A stretch of 22,972 nucleotides of DNA from the IMG/VR virus record IMGVR_UViG_3300020166_001433, positions 1 through 22,972 of that record. One strand, given 5' to 3'. Under the pieces are notes generated by a model. It was not told the DNA's origin. It saw only the letters and a program-made list of their open reading frames with translations, and did not search any database. The DNA is from a virus. Made by a program: the position numbers and the translations under genes. Position 1 is the stretch's first letter. Each line of letters opens with the position of its first letter. Of this stretch, positions 6,472 to 12,232 are shown piece by piece.

Positions 6472-6479
6472 TATTTATA
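6472..6479 (-). promoter_or_regulatory. T4-late-type promoter of the corrinoid gene
   Basis: TATAAATA on the minus strand, 32 bases before the ATG and just after the porin terminator. No good -35 (only CTTTGC) is at 17 bases, so a late, gp55-like-dependent promoter is more likely than a sigma70 one. Confidence 0.6.
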
Positions 6480-6485
6480 AGCAAT

Positions 6486-6514
6486 AAAAAAGGGATGCAA
6501 AGCACCCCTTTTTT
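6486..6514 (-). terminator. rho-independent terminator after the porin-like gene
   Basis: A 13-bp A/T-flanked stem (AAAAAAGGGGTGC, loop TTT, GCATCCCTTTTTT in minus-strand sense) with its own T-tract begins 19 bases after the porin stop. Confidence 0.85.
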
Positions 6515-6533
6515 CTCAATATGTTTTCTTATA

Positions 6534-7307
6534 CTAAAATGCAAAACTTAGTGTAACTGATGGTGTTACTGTTTCATCATCCACATTATAGTTAACATCT
6601 GTTTCTACAGTTGCACCAGAAAAATCAAATTCATGTCCTACGCCGATGTTTTCTAGTAAATCATCTTCGTCACCATTGATATATGTTGTTAGACCGTATG
6701 TACTAACCGTAGAATCTAATTCGTATGCTAATGTATCTGTTTCATATGATACAGTTGTACCAAGTGCAACACCTGTAACTTCTACCGTATCAACCCGTGC
6801 ACCCCAGGTGTATTTTTCAGATGTGCGATTATAATCCATAGATGCAGTTACATCTACCAATGCCAAATCAACATTATATGCAAGTTGTACATTTGACACT
6901 TCAGTAACATCAGTTGTGATATCAGTGAAACCAACTGCTACCGCGGCTGGACCGTATGATAATGTCAATGATTCATCAATAGTTGGTTCTGCGATTGATG
7001 AAAAATCGGATGTTGCTTCTACAAAAACACCATCCTGGTCACCAAATGTTACGGTTGTATCTGCAACTTCTGTGCCAACATGCCATTTATCTAGTTTGAT
7101 TGTGTCACCATCAACTGATTCAAACTCTAGTCCAACGTTTGCCACTCCTTCGCCTGCATCAACATCAATACCGATTGTGGTTGTCGCTTCATACTTATCG
7201 GTTGCTTCATTTTCAGCAACTTTCATTTTAGCAGAAACACCAATGTCTGCTGCAAATGAAGTCGTAGCCAATACCATAGCGGCTACTGTTGTTAGTAATA
7301 GTTTCAT
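6534..7307 (-). CDS. porin-like outer-membrane beta-barrel protein
   Basis: This 257-aa protein has a clear signal peptide (MKLLLTTVAAMVLATTSFAA, cleavage near residue 19-20). The mature part alternates short amphipathic strands and acidic turns, is rich in Thr, Val, Asp and Glu, and has no cysteine. It ends in VTLSFAF, an aromatic C-terminal strand with final Phe as required by the BAM assembly machinery. This fits a trimeric-porin-like or small OMP barrel of about 12-14 strands. Possible roles are solute uptake through the outer membrane or alteration of the cell surface against competing phages. It is framed by its own promoter and attenuator-like hairpin upstream and a strong terminator downstream, so it is a single-gene transcription unit. 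The exact family is not identified. Confidence 0.75.
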   Translation of the reverse strand: MKLLLTTVAAMVLATTSFAADIGVSAKMKVAENEATDKYEATTTIGIDVDAGEGVANVGLEFESVDGDTIKLDKWHVGTEVADTTVTFGDQDGVFVEATSDFSSIAEPTIDESLTLSYGPAAVAVGFTDITTDVTEVSNVQLAYNVDLALVDVTASMDYNRTSEKYTWGARVDTVEVTGVALGTTVSYETDTLAYELDSTVSTYGLTTYINGDEDDLLENIGVGHEFDFSGATVETDVNYNVDDETVTPSVTLSFAF

Positions 7308-7327
7308 TATTATATTTCCTTTTAAAC

Positions 7328-7357
7328 AAAAAAATATGAGCAGGTTACCTGCTCATA
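7328..7357 (-). terminator. terminator-like hairpin inside the porin gene's leader (possible attenuator)
   Basis: An 11-bp perfect inverted repeat (TATGAGCAGGT paired with ACCTGCTCATA around one central base) is followed on the minus strand by seven T residues. It stands between the porin promoter and the porin ATG, only about 15 bases into the predicted transcript. It may stop transcription arriving from 7454-7705, act as an attenuator, or both. Confidence 0.75.
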
Positions 7358-7373
7358 CTACTCTACTTATACT

Positions 7374-7402
7374 AATATAATACATTTTTGCTTTATTATC
7401 AA
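7374..7402 (-). promoter_or_regulatory. sigma70-type promoter of the porin-like gene
   Basis: TTGATA (7397-7402), 17 bases, TATATT (7374-7379) on the minus strand, downstream of the 83-aa gene and upstream of the porin hairpin. Confidence 0.6.
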
Positions 7403-7453
7403 GTAGGTACAAAGTTAATATTAGTATATGTGTCATTTATATCACACTATTAA

Positions 7454-7705
7454 TTATGCTTTAGTATTTTTCTTTACATTCTTTTTTGTCTTAGTTTTAG
7501 GTTTAGACACTGGCTTTTTTGATTTGGTAGTTGGTATGATTTTCTTATCATACCAACCCCACCGTTTTAATAATGGTTCGACTGCATATTTAACCTGCGA
7601 ATCATTCCAATTATATAACTTTTTAACATCAGTAAAAAGTTTATCTTTATCGTCATAGATAGCCATCATATTAATAATGTTTTTATCTATGTCTATCCAA
7701 TTCAT
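7454..7705 (-). CDS. small unknown protein with a lysine-rich tail
   Basis: This 83-aa protein has an N-terminal helical part (MNWIDIDKNIINMMAIYDD...) containing KKLYNWNDSQVKYAVEPLLKRWGWYDKK, followed by a strongly basic tail of Lys, Thr and Pro repeats. The tail suggests nucleic-acid or nucleoid binding. No family is recognised. Its ATG overlaps the stop of the 51-aa membrane protein gene (ATGA), so it is the last gene of the epimerase / CDF / membrane protein unit. Confidence 0.7.
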   Translation of the reverse strand: MNWIDIDKNIINMMAIYDDKDKLFTDVKKLYNWNDSQVKYAVEPLLKRWGWYDKKIIPTTKSKKPVSKPKTKTKKNVKKNTKA

Positions 7706-7857
7706 TCAGATTTCCAGATAGTCCATATACCATATGCAATTGCCGCATATGCAATTAAATCAACTGGCACAATAAGCATTGCGATTCCAGTTGCAACTAG
7801 TGCGGCACCGTCGAGTGTTGTACGCTCCTTTAGTCTATTTTTAATCCAATTAATCAT
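7702..7857 (-). CDS. small membrane protein, 51 aa
   Basis: From ATG at 7857 to TGA at 7702-7704 the frame encodes 51 aa. A basic N-terminus (MINWIKNRLKERTTLDG) is followed by a hydrophobic stretch from about residue 18 to 47 (AALVATGIAMLIVP then IAYAAIAYGIWTIW). This looks like one or two membrane helices. It overlaps the end of the CDF gene by 8 bases (ATGATTAA) and the start of the next gene by 3, which is translational coupling typical of phage. An AAAGGAG-like string lies inside its own coding sequence, not before it. Function is unknown; similar tiny membrane proteins occur in marine T4-like phages. Confidence 0.75.
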   Translation of the reverse strand: MINWIKNRLKERTTLDGAALVATGIAMLIVPVDLIAYAAIAYGIWTIWKSE

Positions 7858-8779
7858 TTTTTTTCTCCTCTAATAATTTATTATAAAACAGTTCTTCATC
7901 TGGACAATTATTATGTTCAATTTGAATAGTTGTGTGTACTATTTTATAATTATCGATTAATAGTTTCTTGGTATTATATATTGTATCATCGCATTCGCCA
8001 TCATCCAATATATTGATGTGCATAGCGGCTGAAATTTGTCCGCTTGCTAATTCCCATATATGTATATGGTGAACATTATTAACATGATCGATATTTGTTA
8101 TAATATCTTTTACTATAACATCAATATCAATATGTTCTGGTTTTCCAGTCATTAGTATTCTAAGACAATCTTTTAATAATTCCCAACCACTTTTTAATAT
8201 TAAACTGGCAAGAAGTACACTTATAATAGGATCAATATAATACCAATCAGTAAAATATATTACGATACCACCTATAATGGCACCAACACTGCCTAAAATA
8301 TCAAGTAAGATATGAAGTATCACTCCTCGCATATTAATATTATGACCATCATGGTGATGATGCACTACTTTAAATAATACCAAATTAACGATTAATCCAA
8401 TAATCGCAATTGGTAACATCCAATATATATCAACATGCTCAGGATTTAGTATTCGATAGATTGCTTCGTATATAATATATGCAAAAAGTCCAATCCACAT
8501 CAGTGCATTTAAAAATGCTGCAATAACTTCCGCTCTCATAAATCCATATGAGTATGTGGCAGTCGGTGGTTTTCTACCAATCCAAAATCCAAATACGGCA
8601 ATAATCATTGCTAACGCATCGGTTGAAAGATGCAATGCATCACTTAATAATGCAAGTGAATTACTTATATGTGCACCAAATAACTCGATAACAACAAATA
8701 GTATTAAAATAAAAATACTTATTTTTAATGCACGTTCTTCTTTGCCGGCTTTTCTGATATGATATTGATTATGCTTCAT
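7850..8779 (-). CDS. CDF-family cation efflux transporter (CzcD/ZitB-like)
   Basis: This 309-aa protein has six predicted membrane helices in the first 200 residues. It has the zinc-site residues of the family: SDALHLSTD in helix 2 (D47, H50, D54) and HILLD in helix 5 (H156, D160). A His-rich loop, VVHHHHDGHN (138-147), lies between helices 4 and 5. The C-terminal 90 residues form the cytosolic ferredoxin-like metal-sensing domain, with HHIHIWELASG. CDF proteins export Zn2+ and related divalent cations by proton antiport across the inner membrane. Length and motifs are those of a complete protein. The ATG lies within the end of the epimerase gene (11-base overlap), so the two are translated as one unit. 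Confidence 0.93.
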   Translation of the reverse strand: MKHNQYHIRKAGKEERALKISIFILILFVVIELFGAHISNSLALLSDALHLSTDALAMIIAVFGFWIGRKPPTATYSYGFMRAEVIAAFLNALMWIGLFAYIIYEAIYRILNPEHVDIYWMLPIAIIGLIVNLVLFKVVHHHHDGHNINMRGVILHILLDILGSVGAIIGGIVIYFTDWYYIDPIISVLLASLILKSGWELLKDCLRILMTGKPEHIDIDVIVKDIITNIDHVNNVHHIHIWELASGQISAAMHINILDDGECDDTIYNTKKLLIDNYKIVHTTIQIEHNNCPDEELFYNKLLEEKKND

Positions 8780-9692
8780 CTATACTTTTCTTTAGATTAT
8801 AAAGGTCTCTAATACCAGTTTCGGTATCTATTAAAGGTTGCCAGCCTAATAGTTTTTTTGCCTTAGATATATCGGCAAGAGTATCGGTTGCATATCCTTT
8901 AGGCTTATCTTGGTATTCTATTTCCAAATCTGGAAAAAACTCACGTAATATATTTACTATCTGATTTACCGAATAACTTTTTCCTGTTCCCACATTAAAG
9001 ACTTCACTTTTTACTTTGGATTCCATACTCGCAATACATGCACTTGCTACATCGCTTACATGAATATAATCTCGTTTAAATTCACCATCGCCATGAACGG
9101 TTAATGGATGGCTATCATTTGCTAAACGATAAAACTTACTAATCATTAATCCGTTATCGTCGTCCGATGGTTGTTCTGTTCCATAGGTTGTAAAGAAACG
9201 TAATACATTATAGTTCAAGTCAAATACATTTTTATACTGTTTGCATAATTGCTCACCGAATAATTTAGTCATTGCATAATAATTCAATGGATCTGGTTTA
9301 TGAAATGGTTTATGTGGCGGAGGATTATTACCATATATACTAGATGAACTAGCATAAACAAATTTCCGTATACCAACCGCATGTGCGGCAGTTAATACAT
9401 TTCGTGTGCCAGTTACATTATTATCAAAATAAGTATCAGGATCAATAAAACTTTGTGGTATTCTTGCTTTTGCTGCAAGATGAATAATATAATGTTGACC
9501 AACTGCTGCCATAACACATTTAGCAGCACTTTGTATGTCACCTTTAATATAACGTACATATTTAAAATCTTGTGGCTTTTCAGATTTATCTAACACCGTT
9601 ACTTCATACCCTTTTGAAAGTAGTTGTCTGACAACTTCTCTGCCTATGAAGCCTGATCCGCCAGTGACAAGAACTTTACCTTTTACTAACAT
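8769..9692 (-). CDS. NAD-dependent sugar-nucleotide epimerase/dehydratase (extended SDR, GalE-like)
   Basis: This 307-aa protein has an N-terminal GGSGFIG (11-17) Rossmann dinucleotide motif, a GDI at 51-53 and HLAAKARIP (71-79). It also has the catalytic SSSS region (115-118) with YxxxK (Tyr139, Lys143), and an RDYIHVSDVA segment typical of UDP-glucose or UDP-GlcNAc 4-epimerases. It acts on nucleotide sugars in the cytoplasm, supplying precursors for surface polysaccharide. A GT-A glycosyltransferase-like gene at 12550-13374 may use such products. The precise substrate cannot be assigned. AAGAAAG lies before the ATG and a promoter lies upstream. It leads the unit of epimerase, CDF exporter and two small proteins. 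Confidence 0.88.
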   Translation of the reverse strand: MLVKGKVLVTGGSGFIGREVVRQLLSKGYEVTVLDKSEKPQDFKYVRYIKGDIQSAAKCVMAAVGQHYIIHLAAKARIPQSFIDPDTYFDNNVTGTRNVLTAAHAVGIRKFVYASSSSIYGNNPPPHKPFHKPDPLNYYAMTKLFGEQLCKQYKNVFDLNYNVLRFFTTYGTEQPSDDDNGLMISKFYRLANDSHPLTVHGDGEFKRDYIHVSDVASACIASMESKVKSEVFNVGTGKSYSVNQIVNILREFFPDLEIEYQDKPKGYATDTLADISKAKKLLGWQPLIDTETGIRDLYNLKKSIDEA

Positions 9693-9748
9693 ATTAATTC
9701 TTTCTTAATTTCTTGATTCAACATATTTAGTCTATTATTGTTTGTATC

Positions 9749-9777
9749 ATTATAACAAAATAATAACCAAATAGCAA
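9749..9777 (-). promoter_or_regulatory. sigma70-type promoter of the epimerase unit
   Basis: TTGCTA (9772-9777), 17 bases, perfect TATAAT (9749-9754) on the minus strand, about 57 bases before the epimerase ATG. Confidence 0.65.
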
Positions 9778-9874
9778 GCATTATTTAACTTGATGAAGTG
9801 TCACAGTTGCACTACACGCATACCGAGTCTTCGCAAAATGCAGTTGTTTTTAGTGTTTTTTAGTGTTATATTAC

Positions 9875-9882
9875 TATAAATA
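9875..9882 (+). promoter_or_regulatory. T4-late-type promoter of the plus-strand small-protein operon
   Basis: TATAAATA on the plus strand, about 100 bases before the first ATG, leaving a long leader. A weak TTGTTT lies upstream, with TTATAT as an alternative -10, so sigma70 use cannot be excluded. Confidence 0.6.
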
Positions 9883-9890
9883 AAAGTGTA

Positions 9891-9960
9891 AGATAAGCGA
9901 CCTCAGCTTATAAAAAATGAGTGGCACTGGGAAAGACTAGGGTATTGCTTCCCTCAAGCA
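9891..9960 (+). promoter_or_regulatory. candidate structured RNA leader of the DUF1127 operon
   Basis: The stem ATAAGC/GCTTAT (9893-9898 with 9906-9911) closes the loop GACCTCA. The loop's CUCA can pair with UGAG at 9918-9921, an H-type pseudoknot. Downstream, GGGAA (9929-9933) can pair with TTCCC (9949-9953). That competes with AGGG/CCCT (9939-9942 with 9951-9954) and GCTT/AAGC (9947-9950 with 9956-9959). Mutually exclusive pairings ending about 20 bases before the ATG suggest a regulatory element. No known class is recognised and the folding is by eye only. Confidence 0.45.
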
Positions 9961-9982
9961 TCAAAAAATTTGGAGAAACTGA

Positions 9983-10177
9983 ATGACACTAAACCTATTT
10001 AGTGCCCTAGCAAATCTTTTTGGAGGATTTCCTAATAGGGCAACAAAACGCTCAGACTTAATGACTTGGGCAAAAACAGAGTATGCACGTGATTGGGAAT
10101 TTGCTTACCAATACATGCTTGATAATCGTGGCAAAGCGCCATCACATAGATACACACAAGGAATAACACATGATTAA
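9983..10177 (+). CDS. small unknown protein, first gene of the DUF1127 operon
   Basis: This 64-aa protein starts with an amphipathic hydrophobic segment (MTLNLFSALANLFGGFP). A basic/aromatic part follows, containing AKTEYARDWEFAYQYMLDN and a C-terminal SHRYTQG. TTTGGAGAAA provides a good Shine-Dalgarno. Its stop overlaps the next start by 8 bases (ATGATTAA), the same coupling seen at the end of the CDF gene. No domain is recognised. Its context beside a DUF1127 gene suggests a host-derived or host-mimicking regulatory protein. Confidence 0.75.
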   Translation: MTLNLFSALANLFGGFPNRATKRSDLMTWAKTEYARDWEFAYQYMLDNRGKAPSHRYTQGITHD

Positions 10178-10406
10178 TAAACTAGTAGTAGCATACAAAA
10201 ATTTTAGAACCGAAATGGATTATAGAAAGAAAGTTCGTACAACAATCAAAGAACTGTCTGCACTTTCAAACTATGAACTAAATGATATCGGAATTTCACG
10301 TGGTGAAATATATAATATTGCAATCACATCATATAATAAGCCAGAACGTCTAGTAGTTGAAGATGTTGAAATAACAGTAAATGAAAATCTAAGAGGGGCA
10401 GTATAA
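10170..10406 (+). CDS. DUF1127 (YjiS-like) small protein
   Basis: This 78-aa protein has the DUF1127 core at residues about 19-50 (RKKVRTTIKELSALSNYELN then DIGISRGEI). It matches the family pattern R-x-x-R-x-x-x-x-E-L-x-x-L-x-x-x-x-L-x-D-I-G-(I/L)-x-R-x-x-I. The family is abundant in alphaproteobacteria. Characterised members, including Rhodobacter CcaF1 and Agrobacterium proteins, are small basic proteins linked to RNA turnover, stress, and phosphate or carbon regulation. A C-terminal extension of about 25 residues is not part of the core. It is translationally coupled to both neighbours. In a phage it could redirect host RNA metabolism; that role is inferred. Confidence 0.88.
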   Translation: MINKLVVAYKNFRTEMDYRKKVRTTIKELSALSNYELNDIGISRGEIYNIAITSYNKPERLVVEDVEITVNENLRGAV

Positions 10407-10579
10407 TGACTACATTAGTAATGAACTACACGGTTAATCCTTTTTGGACTGCACTTAAATCTTTTGGTCGCGGAGTATGGGCTTTTGGTGAATCAGCAGG
10501 TAGAGCAAGAGCAGCCGCTGAACTACATCGTCAAGGCTACACCGAAGCTGCAAAAAACCTAATGTTGGAGAACAAATAA
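10406..10579 (+). CDS. small basic protein, 57 aa, paralogue of the next gene
   Basis: From ATG at 10406 (TAATG overlap with the DUF1127 stop) to TAA at 10577-10579. The protein has an aromatic N-terminus (MTTLVMNYTVNPFWTALKSF) and an Arg/Ala helix, RARAAAELHRQGYTEAAKNL. The helix matches the pattern A-x-E-L-x-x-x-G-x-x-x-E-A of the next protein and resembles short helices of DUF1127-type proteins. Upstream AGAGGGGC lies about 7 bases before the ATG. Function unknown. Confidence 0.75.
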   Translation: MTTLVMNYTVNPFWTALKSFGRGVWAFGESAGRARAAAELHRQGYTEAAKNLMLENK

Positions 10580-10713
10580 TGTTTAAACGTTTTATCAAAG
10601 CAATGGAATACCGTTCATACTGTATGGCAATTCGTGAATTACGCAACAAAGGCTTATATAAAGAAGCACAACGTGTCAGTGAATATAAGCACAATATGTA
10701 TCCTACTACTTAG
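10579..10713 (+). CDS. small basic protein, 44 aa, last gene of the operon
   Basis: ATG at 10579 overlaps the preceding TAA (TAATG), and the stop TAG is at 10711-10713. The sequence MFKRFIKAMEYRSYCMAIRE continues as LRNKGLYKEAQRVSEYK. It shares A-x-x-E-L-x-x-x-G-x-x-x-E-A with the 57-aa protein, so the two probably derive from a duplication. TTGGAGAAC provides the Shine-Dalgarno. The frame converges on the minus-strand gene at 10728 with no clear terminator in the 14-base gap. Confidence 0.72.
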   Translation: MFKRFIKAMEYRSYCMAIRELRNKGLYKEAQRVSEYKHNMYPTT

Positions 10714-10727
10714 TAGTATGATCGAAG

Positions 10728-10979
10728 TTAATTAGGACCAGCAATGAAATGTAGTTTGAGCATTATGCCTTCTACATCTGCTGGTTCAAGATAAGGTATA
10801 ACATCATCTCCTGTATGTATACCAGGTAGTTGAACAAAATTATTATTCTTGAACACCGCAATTTCATAAAGTTTTTTGCCTGGTTCTTGAATCACACTCA
10901 AATCATAATTACCAAAAGATCGCTTGGCTTGAAAGTGTTGTGGTCGTATTTCATTAAATTTTAAATCACAAAAATTCAT
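10728..10979 (-). CDS. unknown 83-aa early protein
   Basis: From the ATG at 10979, with GAGGA eight bases upstream, the protein is MNFCDLKFNEIRPQHFQAKR and so on, 83 aa. A TTG start at 10994 would add five residues but is less likely. It shows predicted beta strands (YDLSVIQEPGKKLYEIAVFK) and an acidic C-terminal half, with no recognised motif. It overlaps the SWIM-protein gene by 14 bases and is the last gene of that unit. Confidence 0.7.
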   Translation of the reverse strand: MNFCDLKFNEIRPQHFQAKRSFGNYDLSVIQEPGKKLYEIAVFKNNNFVQLPGIHTGDDVIPYLEPADVEGIMLKLHFIAGPN

Positions 10980-11187
10980 TGTTTGTATCCTCAAATTTTT
11001 CTTCTATTGATTTAATATGTTTGCATTTTTTAAATGCTGGACAATCACATGTAAATCCCTTGTCAGACATTTTAATTGTGTATATATTATCTTTGCTGCC
11101 TGATACATTCCATTTAGTATCAACTGCCCAATGACCCTTAGTATTAATCAGGTCACTAGGAAATATACGTGGTCCATACTTTGCCAT
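10966..11187 (-). CDS. small SWIM-type zinc-finger protein
   Basis: This 73-aa protein contains CDCPAFKKCKH (C47-x-C49-x5-C55-x-H57). This is the CxC...CxH SWIM zinc-binding pattern, preceded by a strand (IYTIKMSDKGFT) as usual in SWIM domains. SWIM fingers bind DNA or proteins in SWI2/SNF2 helicases and MuDR-type transposases. A stand-alone one in a phage may be a nucleic-acid-binding early protein. Its start overlaps the stop of the 113-aa gene by one base (TAATG). Confidence 0.75.
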   Translation of the reverse strand: MAKYGPRIFPSDLINTKGHWAVDTKWNVSGSKDNIYTIKMSDKGFTCDCPAFKKCKHIKSIEEKFEDTNNEFL

Positions 11188-11528
11188 TATATAGATTCGA
11201 ATCCAAAGTTTGCTACAACCGAACGATTACCATCGACATCTTCAATAATATTTCCAACTGAAATACTAGACATTTTTCCAAACCGCTCAATGCGATCTTC
11301 TGGTCCAATATTTCCTACTTCAAAAACATGATCAAGACTATCAGCAACAATGTTGGCAACGTGAGTATAACATTCATCGAATTTCATAGCAGCCGCTTTA
11401 AAATTTCCAAATGTTGCATCTGCATATGCAGTTGCTTTTTCATGACAATTCCAGCCCTCTTTATTAACCAGTTCTACTAGTTTTTCATCTAATTGAATTT
11501 GATAAACTTTGAAAATTTGAACTGACAT
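11187..11528 (-). CDS. unknown 113-aa early protein
   Basis: This protein begins MSVQIFKVYQIQLDEKLVEL and is a mixed alpha/beta protein, acidic overall, with no signal peptide and no recognised motif. Its promoter, leader and Shine-Dalgarno (AAGGAAA) lie in a 72-bp repeat that also precedes the gene at 11592-11903. It heads the operon with the SWIM protein and the 83-aa protein. Confidence 0.75.
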   Translation of the reverse strand: MSVQIFKVYQIQLDEKLVELVNKEGWNCHEKATAYADATFGNFKAAAMKFDECYTHVANIVADSLDHVFEVGNIGPEDRIERFGKMSSISVGNIIEDVDGNRSVVANFGFESI

Positions 11529-11594
11529 ATGAGATTTCCTTGTTGCTATCTATACATTCTTTATAGACTGATTCGTTTGAATTGTCAAGTATTA
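11523..11594 (-). repeat. 72-bp exact direct repeat, copy 1 (promoter and leader)
   Basis: It is identical over 72 bases to 11898-11969. It contains the -35, -10, leader, Shine-Dalgarno and ATG of the 113-aa gene. It begins inside that coding sequence and ends at the stop codon of the helix-hairpin-helix gene. Confidence 0.95.
11560..11588 (-). promoter_or_regulatory. early sigma70 promoter of the 113-aa gene
   Basis: TTGACA (11583-11588), 17 bases, TATAAA (11560-11565) on the minus strand, continuing GAATGTATA. The spacer holds the partial palindrome ATTCAAACGAAT. Confidence 0.85.
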
Positions 11595-11903
11595 ATTATC
11601 AGGAATATCTAAACCATATTTGTCTTCGAGCCACTGCTTTATATATCCAGCTTGCCTTTTTCCAATACCTGGTATTTTCATTATACTTTTTAGTGTTATT
11701 GGGTCATTATTCTCCACTGAAGGATGCGATTGCTGCAACCGCCGAAGGTTGAGATATCGCGGAAATATCCCATGTGATCGCTGGCATCTTTGAATTGCTC
11801 TATAAACATGAGGAGGAGATAAATCAATATCATCCTCCATTGAATCCAGTGTTGTAAATAATTCACCCATTGTTGTTGCGTGATGCAATGATGCTATTGA
11901 CAT
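11592..11903 (-). CDS. helix-hairpin-helix DNA-binding early protein
   Basis: This 103-aa protein has a C-terminal segment (residues 70-92) with MKIPGIGKRQAGYI, a helix-hairpin-helix with the GIG hairpin that contacts the DNA backbone, as in DNA repair proteins and ligases. The N-terminal half is a short helical region containing several His and Arg residues. There is no catalytic motif, so it may be a DNA-binding accessory protein. The gene lies between the two copies of the 72-bp repeat and so forms a self-contained promoter-gene cassette. Confidence 0.7.
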   Translation of the reverse strand: MSIASLHHATTMGELFTTLDSMEDDIDLSPPHVYRAIQRCQRSHGIFPRYLNLRRLQQSHPSVENNDPITLKSIMKIPGIGKRQAGYIKQWLEDKYGLDIPDN

Positions 11904-11969
11904 ATGAGATTTCCTTGTTGCTATCTATACATTCTTTATAGACTGATTCGTTTGAATTGTCAAGTATTA
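11898..11969 (-). repeat. 72-bp exact direct repeat, copy 2 (promoter and leader)
   Basis: Identical to 11523-11594, offset by 375 bases. It carries the promoter, leader, Shine-Dalgarno and first codons of the helix-hairpin-helix gene. Confidence 0.95.
11935..11963 (-). promoter_or_regulatory. early sigma70 promoter of the helix-hairpin-helix gene
   Basis: TTGACA (11958-11963), 17 bases, TATAAA (11935-11940) on the minus strand, inside repeat copy 2. Confidence 0.85.
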
Positions 11970-11986
11970 TTTCACACTTTTAAATA

Positions 11987-12172
11987 TTAAGCCTCGTCAA
12001 TTAGAGTAAAATATTCCTCTTCATCTTTGCTCAGGTAAATCGCATCAAAAAGATTTTCTGGCACAACGCCCAGACCAACTGCACGCCGAGTTTGACAATA
12101 GTGTGCATAATCTTCACAATCTTTAATTTCTGGTAGATATGGGTGTGATGAAACGATGATTTCTTGTGTCAT
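11987..12172 (-). CDS. unknown 61-aa early protein
   Basis: An acidic protein (MTQEIIVSSHPYLPEIKDCE and so on, ending in EEEYFTLIDEA) with no recognised domain. AAGAGAA provides a Shine-Dalgarno about 6 bases before the ATG, and it has its own early promoter. Small acidic early proteins of phages often bind host enzymes, but nothing here names a target. Confidence 0.65.
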   Translation of the reverse strand: MTQEIIVSSHPYLPEIKDCEDYAHYCQTRRAVGLGVVPENLFDAIYLSKDEEEYFTLIDEA

Positions 12173-12203
12173 GTGATTCTCTTTCTTGTTAACTTATACA
12201 TAC

Positions 12204-12232
12204 TTTATATCAGTCGTATGTTAGGTTGTCAA
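12204..12232 (-). promoter_or_regulatory. early sigma70 promoter of the 61-aa gene
   Basis: TTGACA (12227-12232), 17 bases, TATAAA (12204-12209) on the minus strand, continuing GTATGTATAAGTT. It overlaps the stop of the 83-aa gene at 12229. Confidence 0.85.

Larger units (their letters stand above)
9693..9982. other. divergent regulatory region between the epimerase gene and the plus-strand operon
   Basis: About 290 bases without a gene. It holds the minus-strand epimerase promoter, the plus-strand late promoter, a short direct repeat (TTTTTAGTGT twice near 9847-9866) and the structured leader of the small-protein operon. I see no tRNA or further reading frame in it. Confidence 0.6.

Noticed and set aside
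6916-7380. 154-aa plus-strand frame opposite the porin-like gene
   Set aside because: It is a Ser/Thr/Val-rich mirror of the repetitive porin codons, has no Shine-Dalgarno, and crosses the porin promoter and hairpin.
10455-10694. 79-aa minus-strand frame opposite the small-protein operon
   Set aside because: The plus strand carries two coupled frames with Shine-Dalgarno sequences and TAATG overlaps, so this is a shadow.
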